Of a stretch of DNA of 64,000 bases, positions 8,901 through 15,880 are shown piece after piece. The notes under the pieces were generated by a model. That model saw only the letters and a list, made by a program, of their open reading frames with translations, had not been told where the DNA came from and did no database searches. Both the position numbers and the translations under genes were made by a program. This DNA is from Sphingobium sp. TCM1 (GTDB lineage: Bacteria; Pseudomonadota; Alphaproteobacteria; Sphingomonadales; Sphingomonadaceae): assembly GCF_001650725.1 (NCBI RefSeq), contig NZ_LXVX01000003.1:1-64000 (forward strand), given 5' to 3'. How positions within the stretch are numbered: the first letter of the stretch is position 1; the number at the start of each line of letters is the position of its first letter.

Positions 8901-9679
8901 ATCGTATTGTCGGCGAGGCGGTCGGCTATATGACCCCAGGCCGCATCGCAGCTCATCGTCGTGCCGGCCTTGTCGCTGGCCGTATAGACCGTCGAGAACG
9001 TCGCTGGGCCTGCCATCGCCGCGAACGAGGCGGGAAGGTCGGTTGAGGTCCGAAAGAGCTGATCATCATCGACGCCATAGGCGGGCGAGACGCGCGCTAC
9101 CGGATAGCATTGCCGCACATAGTCCTTCACCGTCGCATCGAGGAAGGTGTCGACGATCGGACTGCGTGGGGACACCGCGTTCAGGAACAGGTCGAAGGCA
9201 TGGCCCCCGGCGCCAAATTCCAGCTTCGCATTGGGATCCGTGGTATTGTCGTCAATGGTCTCGGCAAGCGCTCGTTCCATGAGGTTGGTGACGCCCGCGA
9301 CCAGCACGATGAGATTGGGCACATCGCCGACCGGCTGGTAGGCGTTGCGCACCCGGTCATAGATGTGGACCGTGCCCGTCGTGGCGATCATTCCCACGAA
9401 CAGGCCAATGCCGATCAGCATCTGGAAACCGAAGGCGACGAGCCCCATGCCGGAACCCTTGATGCTCGCCAGCACCGCGCCCAGCGCGATACCGGCCACC
9501 GCGATGATCACGACCAGCGTCTCATAGCGCGGATCGCTGAAGATCATCGCGACGAGGTGGAAGGCATCCACCGTTTCGGAAAAACCGTCCCAGGTATGAT
9601 AGCTGGCATCGATCGCCAGTGCGGGCGTGGCGCCCAGAAAGCCGACGAGCATGAGAAGAAGGCGGATGAGGCGGCGCAT
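5936..9679 (-). CDS. traG: TraG, F-type mating-pair stabilisation / pilus assembly protein
   Basis: 1247 residues. A cleavable-looking leader (RRLIRLLLMLVGFLGATPALA) is followed by TM helices at about residues 50-110 and a second hydrophobic group near 360-480, matching the TraG N-terminal domain. The remaining 750 residues are periplasmic-type, Ala/Gln/Arg-rich, and end in a Gly/Ser/Lys-rich region. F TraG acts in pilus assembly through its N-terminus and in mating-pair stabilisation through its C-terminus. The GTG at 9691 overlaps the traH stop, but the ATG at 9679 has GAGG eight bases upstream and is preferred. Last gene of the operon. Confidence 0.92.
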   Translation of the reverse strand: MRRLIRLLLMLVGFLGATPALAIDASYHTWDGFSETVDAFHLVAMIFSDPRYETLVVIIAVAGIALGAVLASIKGSGMGLVAFGFQMLIGIGLFVGMIATTGTVHIYDRVRNAYQPVGDVPNLIVLVAGVTNLMERALAETIDDNTTDPNAKLEFGAGGHAFDLFLNAVSPRSPIVDTFLDATVKDYVRQCYPVARVSPAYGVDDDQLFRTSTDLPASFAAMAGPATFSTVYTASDKAGTTMSCDAAWGHIADRLADNTIFDAYSDQVCARTGFDVTQATQRDRCRQQIDALGDMMLGQSMSRQKFLTNILLGQTVGDVLFEDSPAATARVMANRAIESNGLATLSTANEWMPTIRASVFAIMLMMMPIALLFILTPINLRVASFALGLFVFVALWGVIDAGIYQLTLGRAMDVLAELRATNVAADSWILAPSAAMKALAIFGSFRTAAAGLAGAFVFTVFRFSGNMFTAFTSGMLGVQGQGSMAAATVGTSEGYASALEAQASASGTQARRSTSSGFGDFGERSSFGLDRAFGAAGTVMGEHGGGAAGTAAFGLGRTDAARELGGLSPALVGRDLSDPATARAIRSNAATSAIHGFAQGDALRKLGTSYFGEGQSGERAFAAFAQNMVQWKAFGDQRAYEMMQSGAQRHFERNGYDAKDAALKASTVIGQASADPTFAKLTANAFDQEQMLRNDLTAAQTQVGAMEGRRDYAGDRVAAVERGNVATEQAHRTGGNQGQRQAAAMLGLSVTETSRRIGFINALSGEARSTAISQLSRSTGRNEAQVLRALESYNAAVQVGTADGATAEAAREGTSVYGRTREAAGYDFAERSGKLDAQREIGPDGVRSNAQIGEQRRQADNAGFAEGAAAAGVSVREAARLDSFIRALAGTAGNQVDMAEGGAEGIADRARNERLTGIVDKDRLTRTQALLRAHGVEMSKRQIAMSQNGDVSLNLTPELAAQMWRGGLINESQLGAIANGGHARLSFAHNDLLVSSSTGFSQSARSDTSTRFEAGKQAGPDTIEHFLGNGPEGQATMANWLRGGFEMDRRGNWRLKPQVADTLERDVTAIMVQTGWQRSLSRSAEHSTADSQSISGDLTASASRGVGSGGKNSEEKGGGKSSVTGSLTGKLNADISDRGIAAVSARSSIDIMNYDVREAIASAEKAAARSGRPEETFVQELSERVLGNDGLRNRYLKQADAGRGTVDVTGPVMSIEQSSILSSGRLFLDRDNGMADGDPSFKERRDP

Positions 9680-9687
9680 GACGATCC

Positions 9688-11112
9688 TCACCGGTTGCGA
9701 TTGGCATTGGCGCCCGCGGCGTCGCGGGCATCACGGTCGCGCTGGCGCACGACGCCGGCATAGCTCGCCGACAGGTTCGCCTGGCTCATCGCCGCCATGT
9801 AGGACTGGCGCATCTGCGCGCGCTGGCGCAGCACTTCGTCGCGCAACTCACGCAATTGCTCGATGCCCTTGGTGAGGATCCGCGTCTGGCAGATATTGCT
9901 GTTCTCGGCATCGGCGGCGCCCGCAGTGGTTGCCCCGCGTTCGGCATTCTGCAGCGCGAAGTCGATCGACCGGGTGAGGTCGTTGAGCATCTGATAGGCG
10001 AGGGTGAGCGCGACCAGTTCATCGGTATCGGCGATGACGCTCTCGGTCAGGCCCTGCCGCACGCCCCATTCGAGCAGGCGGTAAACGGGTAAGGTTCGCA
10101 CATTGGCGACGAACTGCTTTTCTTCAGTGGTGAGCGCCGACCGGGTACGGATCTTGGCGGCGACCGTCTCCATCCTTTCCCGCGCCAGCACCAACGCGCC
10201 GCGTCCGGCGCCGTTCACCGAGCAATCCGCGGCGGTCGCGGGAATGTTGAGCGCACGGGTCGGGACGCGCCCGGTCAGGAAATCATCGGCGCTTTCGGTA
10301 TCCTGGCGCGGGCAGGCGGGAATGGCCGAGAAGATCGGCACCTTGTCGCCCGCATCCCAGCGCATGTAGACATCGCCGACCCTGGCCCGCATGACGCCGG
10401 CCCAGTCGGATGCGCCGACCCGGGCGGCAGCATGCGCGAGGAGCGAACCGGTCTTGAAGATGTCCGTGACCTCCGCCGGGCAATTGGCGAGCGCGTCTTT
10501 CAGATCCTCGGTCGGATTGCCCTTGTTGGCCTGGATCTTCTCGCGGCTCTGCTGCCAGCTATTGGCATAGCCTTCGCGGATCGACTTGTAGCCGGTCATC
10601 TCCTCGACGATGCCGGACATGTTATCGTCACCCTTGGCGATCTGCACCATCCGATTGGCGAGCCGGCAGTCGTTCACCTGGATCGAGTTCAGGAAATTGG
10701 TCGCCGCCTCCATCTTCGAGAGAATGTTCCCCATCTTCTCGTCCAGCGTTTCGAGAAGATACTGGAAGGCAACCGCCGGCGCGGCCTGCAGGATCGTCTC
10801 CAGCTTCTGGACAAGATAGTCGGGATCGAGAAACGACATGCCCCCTAAGAACATGTCGATGCCGCCACAGCCCGCCTTCACCTTGGGGAGGGTGAGGCTC
10901 ATCAGATAATCGTCATGAACGTCGACCCGGCCCGACATGCCGCCCGCGGTCACATAGCCGCGGGTCTGGTCCTCGAAGCTGCCCGGCGAGGTATAGGTGA
11001 CATTATCGAACCAGCTCTCGGCCCAGCTTTGCGCATGGGCCGGAACGGCCTGGCCGCATGAGGCGGCGATCAGGCAAAAGGCAAGGGTCGAACGACGAGC
11101 ATGATGTCCCAT
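9688..11112 (-). CDS. traH: TraH, F-type pilus assembly protein
   Basis: 474 residues with a signal peptide (LAFCLIAASCGQAVPAHAQ). It matches TraH: the early GYVTAGGMSGRVDVHDDYLMSLTLPKVKAGCGGIDMFLGG region is family-typical, followed by long helical segments. F TraH is a periplasmic/outer-membrane-associated pilus assembly protein working with TraF, TrbB, TraU and TraW. It lies between the thioredoxin-like gene and traG as in F, and its stop overlaps a GTG of the traG frame by four bases. Confidence 0.93.
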   Translation of the reverse strand: MGHHARRSTLAFCLIAASCGQAVPAHAQSWAESWFDNVTYTSPGSFEDQTRGYVTAGGMSGRVDVHDDYLMSLTLPKVKAGCGGIDMFLGGMSFLDPDYLVQKLETILQAAPAVAFQYLLETLDEKMGNILSKMEAATNFLNSIQVNDCRLANRMVQIAKGDDNMSGIVEEMTGYKSIREGYANSWQQSREKIQANKGNPTEDLKDALANCPAEVTDIFKTGSLLAHAAARVGASDWAGVMRARVGDVYMRWDAGDKVPIFSAIPACPRQDTESADDFLTGRVPTRALNIPATAADCSVNGAGRGALVLARERMETVAAKIRTRSALTTEEKQFVANVRTLPVYRLLEWGVRQGLTESVIADTDELVALTLAYQMLNDLTRSIDFALQNAERGATTAGAADAENSNICQTRILTKGIEQLRELRDEVLRQRAQMRQSYMAAMSQANLSASYAGVVRQRDRDARDAAGANANRNR

Positions 11113-11158
11113 GGCAGGCTTCCTGGTGAGGAGGAAGGGTGACGCCGCCCCGCCATGA

Positions 11159-11722
11159 TCAGCGTCCCTTCGGGCTGGAGGAGGCCGGCGCCCTCACGCC
11201 GACGATCCCGGTGAATTTCGACATGGCGCGCACGCCGACGACCGCCCGGGCGCCGGTCAGCATCCGGGCGGCGAGCCAGGCATTGCGCGCGATATTGACT
11301 TCATGATCGGTGCCGATCGCGATGGGCACCATGCGGTTCGGGTCGGTGACCGGTCGCACCCAGGCGACCGGATTGCCGACCCACGGGAGACCCAGACGCC
11401 CCGACCGCAGCATTGCCTCCTGCGCGCCGAGGGTCCGCACCTGCCAGCCATAGTGCGTGCGGAATGCCTGGAGCTTCGCCCAGAGATCGCCGCAGGGCAG
11501 GCAGCCCGGCGCGGTGCTGATCTCGATTACATAGAGCGAAGCCTGGCTGCGCAGCATGGTCTGGAAGTCGGGGGGAAAGTCACGGGTGACCGGTACGCGG
11601 GAAAGCCACAGGCGCATCTCAGCGTCGGTCGCGACCGGGTGGATCGCAGCGCGCATCGCCTGCTCGCCTGTTACGGGTTGCGCTGCTGACGGAGAAGGGA
11701 AGTAAACTGCCACGCCCACCAT
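11159..11722 (-). CDS. trbB: TrbB-like periplasmic thioredoxin-fold protein; 5' end altered by the vapBC insertion
   Basis: 187 residues from the first in-frame ATG. A thioredoxin fold with a CLPC active site at residues 74-77 follows a secretion signal. Its place between traF and traH is that of F trbB, a periplasmic disulfide oxidoreductase helping fold TraH/TraU/TraW-class proteins. The hydrophobic signal core begins upstream of this ATG (RIAKVPLLAL precedes it in frame), where no ATG, GTG or TTG is available nearby. The frame stays open through the antisense vapBC operon to an ATG at 12478 that overlaps the traF stop. The original start was probably there and has been displaced, so expression of this gene is uncertain. 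Confidence 0.75.
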   Translation of the reverse strand: MVGVAVYFPSPSAAQPVTGEQAMRAAIHPVATDAEMRLWLSRVPVTRDFPPDFQTMLRSQASLYVIEISTAPGCLPCGDLWAKLQAFRTHYGWQVRTLGAQEAMLRSGRLGLPWVGNPVAWVRPVTDPNRMVPIAIGTDHEVNIARNAWLAARMLTGARAVVGVRAMSKFTGIVGVRAPASSSPKGR

Positions 11723-11755
11723 CAGGGCGAGCAGAGGGACCTTGGCGATGCGACC

Positions 11756-11784
11756 TTGATGGTAAGAGGATTTTTGCTTACAAT
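11756..11784 (+). promoter_or_regulatory. candidate vapBC promoter
   Basis: TTGATG at 11756-11761 and TACAAT at 11779-11784 are separated by 17 bases, good sigma-70-type spacing, and lie 24 bases before the vapB ATG. GGAAGGACGAG between them and the ATG is the likely ribosome site. The promoter reads against the transfer operon and overlaps the region where the TrbB-like signal sequence would be encoded. Confidence 0.6.
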
Positions 11785-11807
11785 CTACCGTTGGAAGGAC
11801 GAGTCTG

Positions 11808-12059
11808 ATGAATGCGATCACGATCACGACCAAGGGGCAGATCACGCTCCGCAAGGAGTTGTTGCAGCATCTTGGCGTCCATCCCGGTGACAAGATCAGC
11901 TTCGACAAGATGCCGGGCGGCGAAATCCGGATCCGGGCGGTCAAACCGAAGGGCAATATCTCCGATTTCTTCGGTTCCTTGAAGCGTGAAGGCCAACGGC
12001 CCATTTCGATCGAGGAGATGAACGACGCTATTGCGAAGGGCTGGGCCGGCCAGCTGTGA
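11808..12059 (+). CDS. vapB: VapB-type AbrB/SpoVT-fold antitoxin
   Basis: 83 residues. The N-terminal swapped-hairpin AbrB domain is clear (ITITTKGQITLRKELLQHLGVHPGDKISF), followed by a flexible C-terminal arm that would bind the toxin (KGNISDFFGSLKREG...). It should bind VapC and repress its own promoter. Its last bases overlap the vapC GTG start (GTGA). It is encoded antisense to the transfer operon between traF and the TrbB-like gene, an unusual site for an addiction module. Confidence 0.92.
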   Translation: MNAITITTKGQITLRKELLQHLGVHPGDKISFDKMPGGEIRIRAVKPKGNISDFFGSLKREGQRPISIEEMNDAIAKGWAGQL

Positions 12060-12454
12060 AGATCACGGCCGATACCAATATTCTCGTTCGAGCGGCGACC
12101 CAGGACGACGCCGTGCAAGGGCCTCTCGCCAAGAAGCTCATGAAGGACGCCAGGGTTGTCGCCGTAGCGATCCCGGCCTTGTGCGAATTCTGCTGGGTGC
12201 TGAAAAGCGTCTACAAATTCGAACCCGCGAGAATAGCTGCATCGGTCCGGTTTCTTGTCGAGGCAGAGAATGTCGCGATGGATCGACCCGCGGTCGAAGC
12301 AGGCCTCGCGCTGCTGGATACAGGCGGCGACTTCGCGGACGGCATTATCGCTTATGACGGCCAATGGCTCGAGGGCGAGACCTTCGTCAGTTTCGACAAG
12401 ACGGCCGTTAAGCTGCTCGCGGCCACGGGACACAAGGCGATCGTGCCGAAGTGA
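12056..12454 (+). CDS. vapC: VapC-type PIN-domain ribonuclease toxin
   Basis: 132 residues forming a complete PIN domain. Acidic active-site residues are visible in ADTNILVR (first Asp), ALCEFCWVL (Glu), GGDFADGIIAY (Asp) and FVSFDKTA (Asp). VapC toxins cleave tRNA or rRNA and are held inactive by VapB. The GTG start overlaps the vapB stop, implying coupled translation. The stop lies 20 bases before the convergent traF stop, so the insertion is tight against traF. Confidence 0.92.
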   Translation: MKITADTNILVRAATQDDAVQGPLAKKLMKDARVVAVAIPALCEFCWVLKSVYKFEPARIAASVRFLVEAENVAMDRPAVEAGLALLDTGGDFADGIIAYDGQWLEGETFVSFDKTAVKLLAATGHKAIVPK

Positions 12455-12474
12455 TTGTGGATGAGGCCGGCCGG

Positions 12475-13359
12475 TCATCGGTCGCGTCCTGATCCGGCAT
12501 CGACAAGATCGCCGCCAAGCACGCGCGGATCGGTCGAGGAAACCGGACCATTGGCCAGCGCGTCGAAGAACCCGTTCTCTTCGCCGGCACCGGTCAGCCA
12601 TTGCTCGGGCCGGATATCACCGCTCAGCAACCTGACCGCCTGATAGGCCATCTGCGCGATGTTGGGATAAGTCTCGACCCCGGCGGCGATCACCATGCGC
12701 TGGGCACTGTTCCTGCGAATGACCATGGTGGTGGGCGTCACTTCGACCCCGAAGCGCTGGCCAAGCTCGGGTTTGCGGTCGAGGTCCATAAGGCTCACCT
12801 GCCAACCCATCTCGTCCTGGAAGCGCTGCACGATGGGCCACTGCACCTTGCAGTAACCGCAGGAGGTGCGGGCGAACATCACAAGCGCGAACTCCCCGGC
12901 GTGCGCGCGCAGATACTGGCGGCGCACCTGGTCCTTCTGCGCGCCGAGCGCATCGCGGGCCTCGCCGACCAGAGGATTGGCGGCTCTCGCATTGAGCTCG
13001 GGATGGGTCAGCATGGCAAGCTGGGTGACGCCGGCGAAGGCGCGGGCCTTGCGCCGCGCAAAATCCTGCAGGCGCCAGAAATCGGCGACGGCGTCGATCG
13101 TGAGCACGGTCGCGGCATAATCGCGCTGCTGCTCGATCAGTGTGCGGATCTTCGGCGGCGTCCAGGTCGCCAGTTCGGCCATAGGCGGGATCACCGGCTT
13201 CACCAGAGCTTGCGCGTCGGGCTTCTCCTGCTCTGCCTTTGGCGGTGCCTGATACCACCAGTAGCCGCGCGCTTCGCGACCCGCGGCGCCCGTGGATTGC
13301 GCGGCCGCCGATCCTGCCAAGAAGAGGGCCGCCCCTCCTATCACAGCGAGCCGCTTCAC
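12475..13359 (-). CDS. traF: TraF, F-type periplasmic thioredoxin-fold pilus assembly protein
   Basis: 294 residues with a signal peptide (RLAVIGGAALFLAGSAAAQ), a helical middle part, and a C-terminal thioredoxin-like domain with a CGYC redox motif (FARTSCGYCKVQWP). Many F-family TraF proteins lack this cysteine pair; retention suggests active disulfide chemistry. The GTG start overlaps the stop of the S26 peptidase gene. Its stop overlaps an ATG at 12478 that probably once began the next transfer gene and now runs into the antisense vapC. Confidence 0.9.
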   Translation of the reverse strand: MKRLAVIGGAALFLAGSAAAQSTGAAGREARGYWWYQAPPKAEQEKPDAQALVKPVIPPMAELATWTPPKIRTLIEQQRDYAATVLTIDAVADFWRLQDFARRKARAFAGVTQLAMLTHPELNARAANPLVGEARDALGAQKDQVRRQYLRAHAGEFALVMFARTSCGYCKVQWPIVQRFQDEMGWQVSLMDLDRKPELGQRFGVEVTPTTMVIRRNSAQRMVIAAGVETYPNIAQMAYQAVRLLSGDIRPEQWLTGAGEENGFFDALANGPVSSTDPRVLGGDLVDAGSGRDR

Positions 13360-13952
13360 AGCAGCTTCTCCATCCGGGTGAGGCGAACGATGGCGACCGG
13401 GCCATAGTAGCGGCTGTCATATCCGTCGGGATGGCTCGACCCGACGAAGATCATGTCGGCCGGAATATGCGGGCTGGCCGGCTGCCAGTGCCTCAGCGCT
13501 TTGCCGCTGCGCGTCGCAGGCTTGCTGACACCCACCAGCCGGCCGTTGCAATAATACCAGCCATTGCGGCGCGGGCCGAGACTTGCGGGCTTCTCAACCA
13601 TGACGATCCGATCACCGGGCATGCACAGCGCATATTTGGTGACGGCGACAGGCCTGGGTCCGGCGATCGCATCGACGAGCGTGAAGGAGACGAGATCGCC
13701 GCGATGCACGGGCCCGGGAGAGCGGTGCACCACCCAGGCGTCGATCGAAGGCGTCATGACCAGGGTGATCTGCGGCATCGTTACCCAAGCGAAAAGGCCG
13801 ATCGGCAGCACGATTCCATAGGCCTTGAAGAGCTGGGCGGGCCGCGCCGGTTGACCAAGGCCGCTCGCGCCGAGCGCTACGGCCGCCCGCAGCGGCAGCT
13901 CCTTGAGGTCACGCCAGGCGCGCTTACCGCCGTGCCAGATGAGCGAGAGCAT
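13356..13952 (-). CDS. S26-family signal peptidase (RP4 TraF-like)
   Basis: 198 residues from the ATG at 13952, which has GGAGG six bases upstream. One membrane segment (YGIVLPIGLFAWVTMPQITLV) precedes the catalytic serine motif MTPSIDAWVV; the general-base lysine is in VTKYALCMPGD, followed by the usual box E (FVGSSHPDGYDSRYYGP). Such enzymes process pilin in P-type systems. F itself relies on chromosomal LepB, so a dedicated peptidase in an F-type operon presumably matures the TraA pilin here. It is coupled to traF by a four-base overlap and its 5' end overlaps trbC. Confidence 0.85.
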   Translation of the reverse strand: MLSLIWHGGKRAWRDLKELPLRAAVALGASGLGQPARPAQLFKAYGIVLPIGLFAWVTMPQITLVMTPSIDAWVVHRSPGPVHRGDLVSFTLVDAIAGPRPVAVTKYALCMPGDRIVMVEKPASLGPRRNGWYYCNGRLVGVSKPATRSGKALRHWQPASPHIPADMIFVGSSHPDGYDSRYYGPVAIVRLTRMEKLL

Positions 13953-14814
13953 CCCGGACCTCCTCCCTGCCGCCGAGGCGGCCATATTCCTCGAGAAGCC
14001 CGGGCAAGGCGGCATCGCCCTGAACCAGATGCGCCGAGCGAGGACTGGCCTCGTTGCGCTCGCAATAGGGGAGCGTCGGATCGCCGGGGATCATCGCGAG
14101 CGCGGGAACCCGGGCGACGCCATGTTGCCGAAAGACCAGCGGATCGACGATCAGCTGCACGTCCCGCATGGCGCAGGCCGGCCCTTCGCAGCCCGGATCG
14201 CGGCGCAGGATGGCGGCGGACAGCTTCGCCATCGGCGCCACTTGCCGCATCCCGCCCGGCATCCCGCGAAACGCCATGACCCCTCCGGCACGCTCGAGCT
14301 GCCCGGCATAGGTGCGCAGTGTCTCGATCGGCATCGACGTGGACACGAACAGGACCGGTACCCAGTTTTTGCCTGTACCGGGCGATACCACTCCGGCCAG
14401 CGCCGCCGCTTCCGGCTGCTCCAGTCCGAGCGCCTGCGCGACCCGGCGACTGGCAGCGTCGCGCTCGGCTGCCAGACGCTCGCGCGCGGCGGCGATATCG
14501 GCCTGCGCGCGTTTTTCCATATCCGGGTCGTTCCTGCGGGCCTTGAGCCCCTCGAAAGCCCGGCGCTGCGCCGCGGCGTCGGGCCTGGCGGGCAGAGCGG
14601 GCGAGGGGACGGCCGTGGCCTTCGCCTTGCCGGCGGCGCGTTTCACGCGCTCCATCGCCGCCTCGCCCTGTTCCTGAATTCGCTCGCGGGCGTCCTTGCG
14701 CTGGGGTTGTTCGGTTGCGGCCGGCGGCTCGTTCGCGCCTGCCGCCCTGGCCACGCAGGCGAGCCCTGCCAGAACCAGGGCGCGCCTAGTTGCTGATCGT
14801 CTGCATATAGGCAT
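13924..14814 (-). CDS. trbC: TrbC, F-type pilus assembly protein
   Basis: 296 residues. A signal peptide (ALVLAGLACVARAAGA) and a charged Ala/Glu/Arg coiled-coil-like region to about residue 125 are followed by the TrbC domain (WVPVLFVSTSMPIETLRTYAGQL... LIVDPLVFRQHGVARVPALAM), a thioredoxin-like fold without a CxxC pair. In F, TrbC works in the periplasm with TraW; in several other plasmids the two are fused. It overlaps traN by 29 bases and the peptidase gene by a similar length. Confidence 0.9.
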   Translation of the reverse strand: MPICRRSATRRALVLAGLACVARAAGANEPPAATEQPQRKDARERIQEQGEAAMERVKRAAGKAKATAVPSPALPARPDAAAQRRAFEGLKARRNDPDMEKRAQADIAAARERLAAERDAASRRVAQALGLEQPEAAALAGVVSPGTGKNWVPVLFVSTSMPIETLRTYAGQLERAGGVMAFRGMPGGMRQVAPMAKLSAAILRRDPGCEGPACAMRDVQLIVDPLVFRQHGVARVPALAMIPGDPTLPYCERNEASPRSAHLVQGDAALPGLLEEYGRLGGREEVRDALAHLARR

Positions 14815-15880
14815 CGATCTTGTCCTTCATGTCGATCTGGATTTCGGATTGGGCGCGGGCTTCGACGTCCGCATAATATTCGGAGAGGTCCATCCGCGAG
14901 AAATCGAGCGCCTGGAATTCCTCGGGCGTGAAGCCCCGGCAATAGGGCTCTTTTGCGGTGCCCCAACCGATGGCGCTGAAGGCCTTCAGCTGCGGACGGC
15001 CCTGCTCCTGGATGATCCGGCCAAGCTTGGTGTTGAAGCAGCAATGGCCCCGGGCCTTCTGCACGCAGATGCCGAGGATCTTCGAGGAGCAGTAGCTGCC
15101 GATCTCATGGCACATGCCCGAGCCACGCAGCATGCCCACTTCCATATCCTGCTGGTCGCAGCCCTGCAGCAGCACCTCGATCATGAAATTGACCGCGAGG
15201 CTGATCGCGATCGAGGTGGGGTCGATCCCGACGATGATCGCATTGGCGCCGGCGCTGGCTGCCTGGCTCGCGGTCGCGCCCGCCTTGAAAGCGGTGTAGG
15301 CGGCTTTCATGCCGGTGAAGACGCCTTTGGCGACCGCGATCTTGGTCGAGATGGACGAGATCGAGCCGCCCATACCGTCCTTGACGATCTTGCCCTTGTC
15401 CTTGCAGCAATTGGAGAAGGTCGTCTTGAGACCGGCAGGACGGCAACGCGCGGCGCGGCCGGAAAATATCTCGATCGTGCCCAGGCAATTGCCCTCGGCA
15501 TCGACGGCGCCATCGGCTTCGACACCCGGATCATCGACCGCCGGATCGTCGACGATCGGGTTGGCGCTGGTGTCGATGCAGGCATTGGCCGAGCAGGCCG
15601 CTGCGCCGCCACTGGCAGGCACCTCGCAGCCATATTGATCGCCCAGCGGGCAGTGCAGGGCGCCCGAGACGTCGGCCTCGCACATCGTCTGGCCGATCGG
15701 GCACATCCAGCCGCCCGACGCTGTCAGATGGCAGCTCGCTGTTTCGCCATCATCGGCTGCATCGCCATTGCCGTTGAGGTCGACCGCGCACAACTGCTGC
15801 GCGGACGCGGCCGCCGGAAACAACAGCGCGCTGGTCATTAGCAGCATGGCGGCTGCGAAGAGGAACCGCGCGGCGCTCAT
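14786..15880 (-). CDS. traN: TraN-like mating-pair stabilisation protein, C-terminal part
   Basis: 364 residues with its own signal peptide (LFAAAMLLMTSALLFPAAASAQ). It is cysteine-rich throughout, and the second half carries the TraN hallmark (FSNCCKDKG..., CSSKILGICVQKARGHCCFNTKLGRIIQEQGRPQL). F TraN is an outer-membrane protein of about 600 residues that recognises recipient porins. Here the conserved region is on a separate short gene whose ATG overlaps the stop of the preceding 643-residue gene, so the pair may be a split TraN secreted as two chains. Confidence 0.85.
   Translation of the reverse strand: MSAARFLFAAAMLLMTSALLFPAAASAQQLCAVDLNGNGDAADDGETASCHLTASGGWMCPIGQTMCEADVSGALHCPLGDQYGCEVPASGGAAACSANACIDTSANPIVDDPAVDDPGVEADGAVDAEGNCLGTIEIFSGRAARCRPAGLKTTFSNCCKDKGKIVKDGMGGSISSISTKIAVAKGVFTGMKAAYTAFKAGATASQAASAGANAIIVGIDPTSIAISLAVNFMIEVLLQGCDQQDMEVGMLRGSGMCHEIGSYCSSKILGICVQKARGHCCFNTKLGRIIQEQGRPQLKAFSAIGWGTAKEPYCRGFTPEEFQALDFSRMDLSEYYADVEARAQSEIQIDMKDKIDAYMQTISN

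Noticed and set aside
6422..9046. 874-codon plus-strand open frame
   Set aside because: It lies wholly antisense to traG, has Arg/His-rich shadow composition, no ribosome site and no recognisable domain.
11723..12601. The upstream part of a 480-codon minus-strand frame as a separate protein
   Set aside because: Its sequence is the reverse strand of vapB, vapC and the end of traF, with no domain of its own. It is kept only as evidence on the lost start of the TrbB-like gene.
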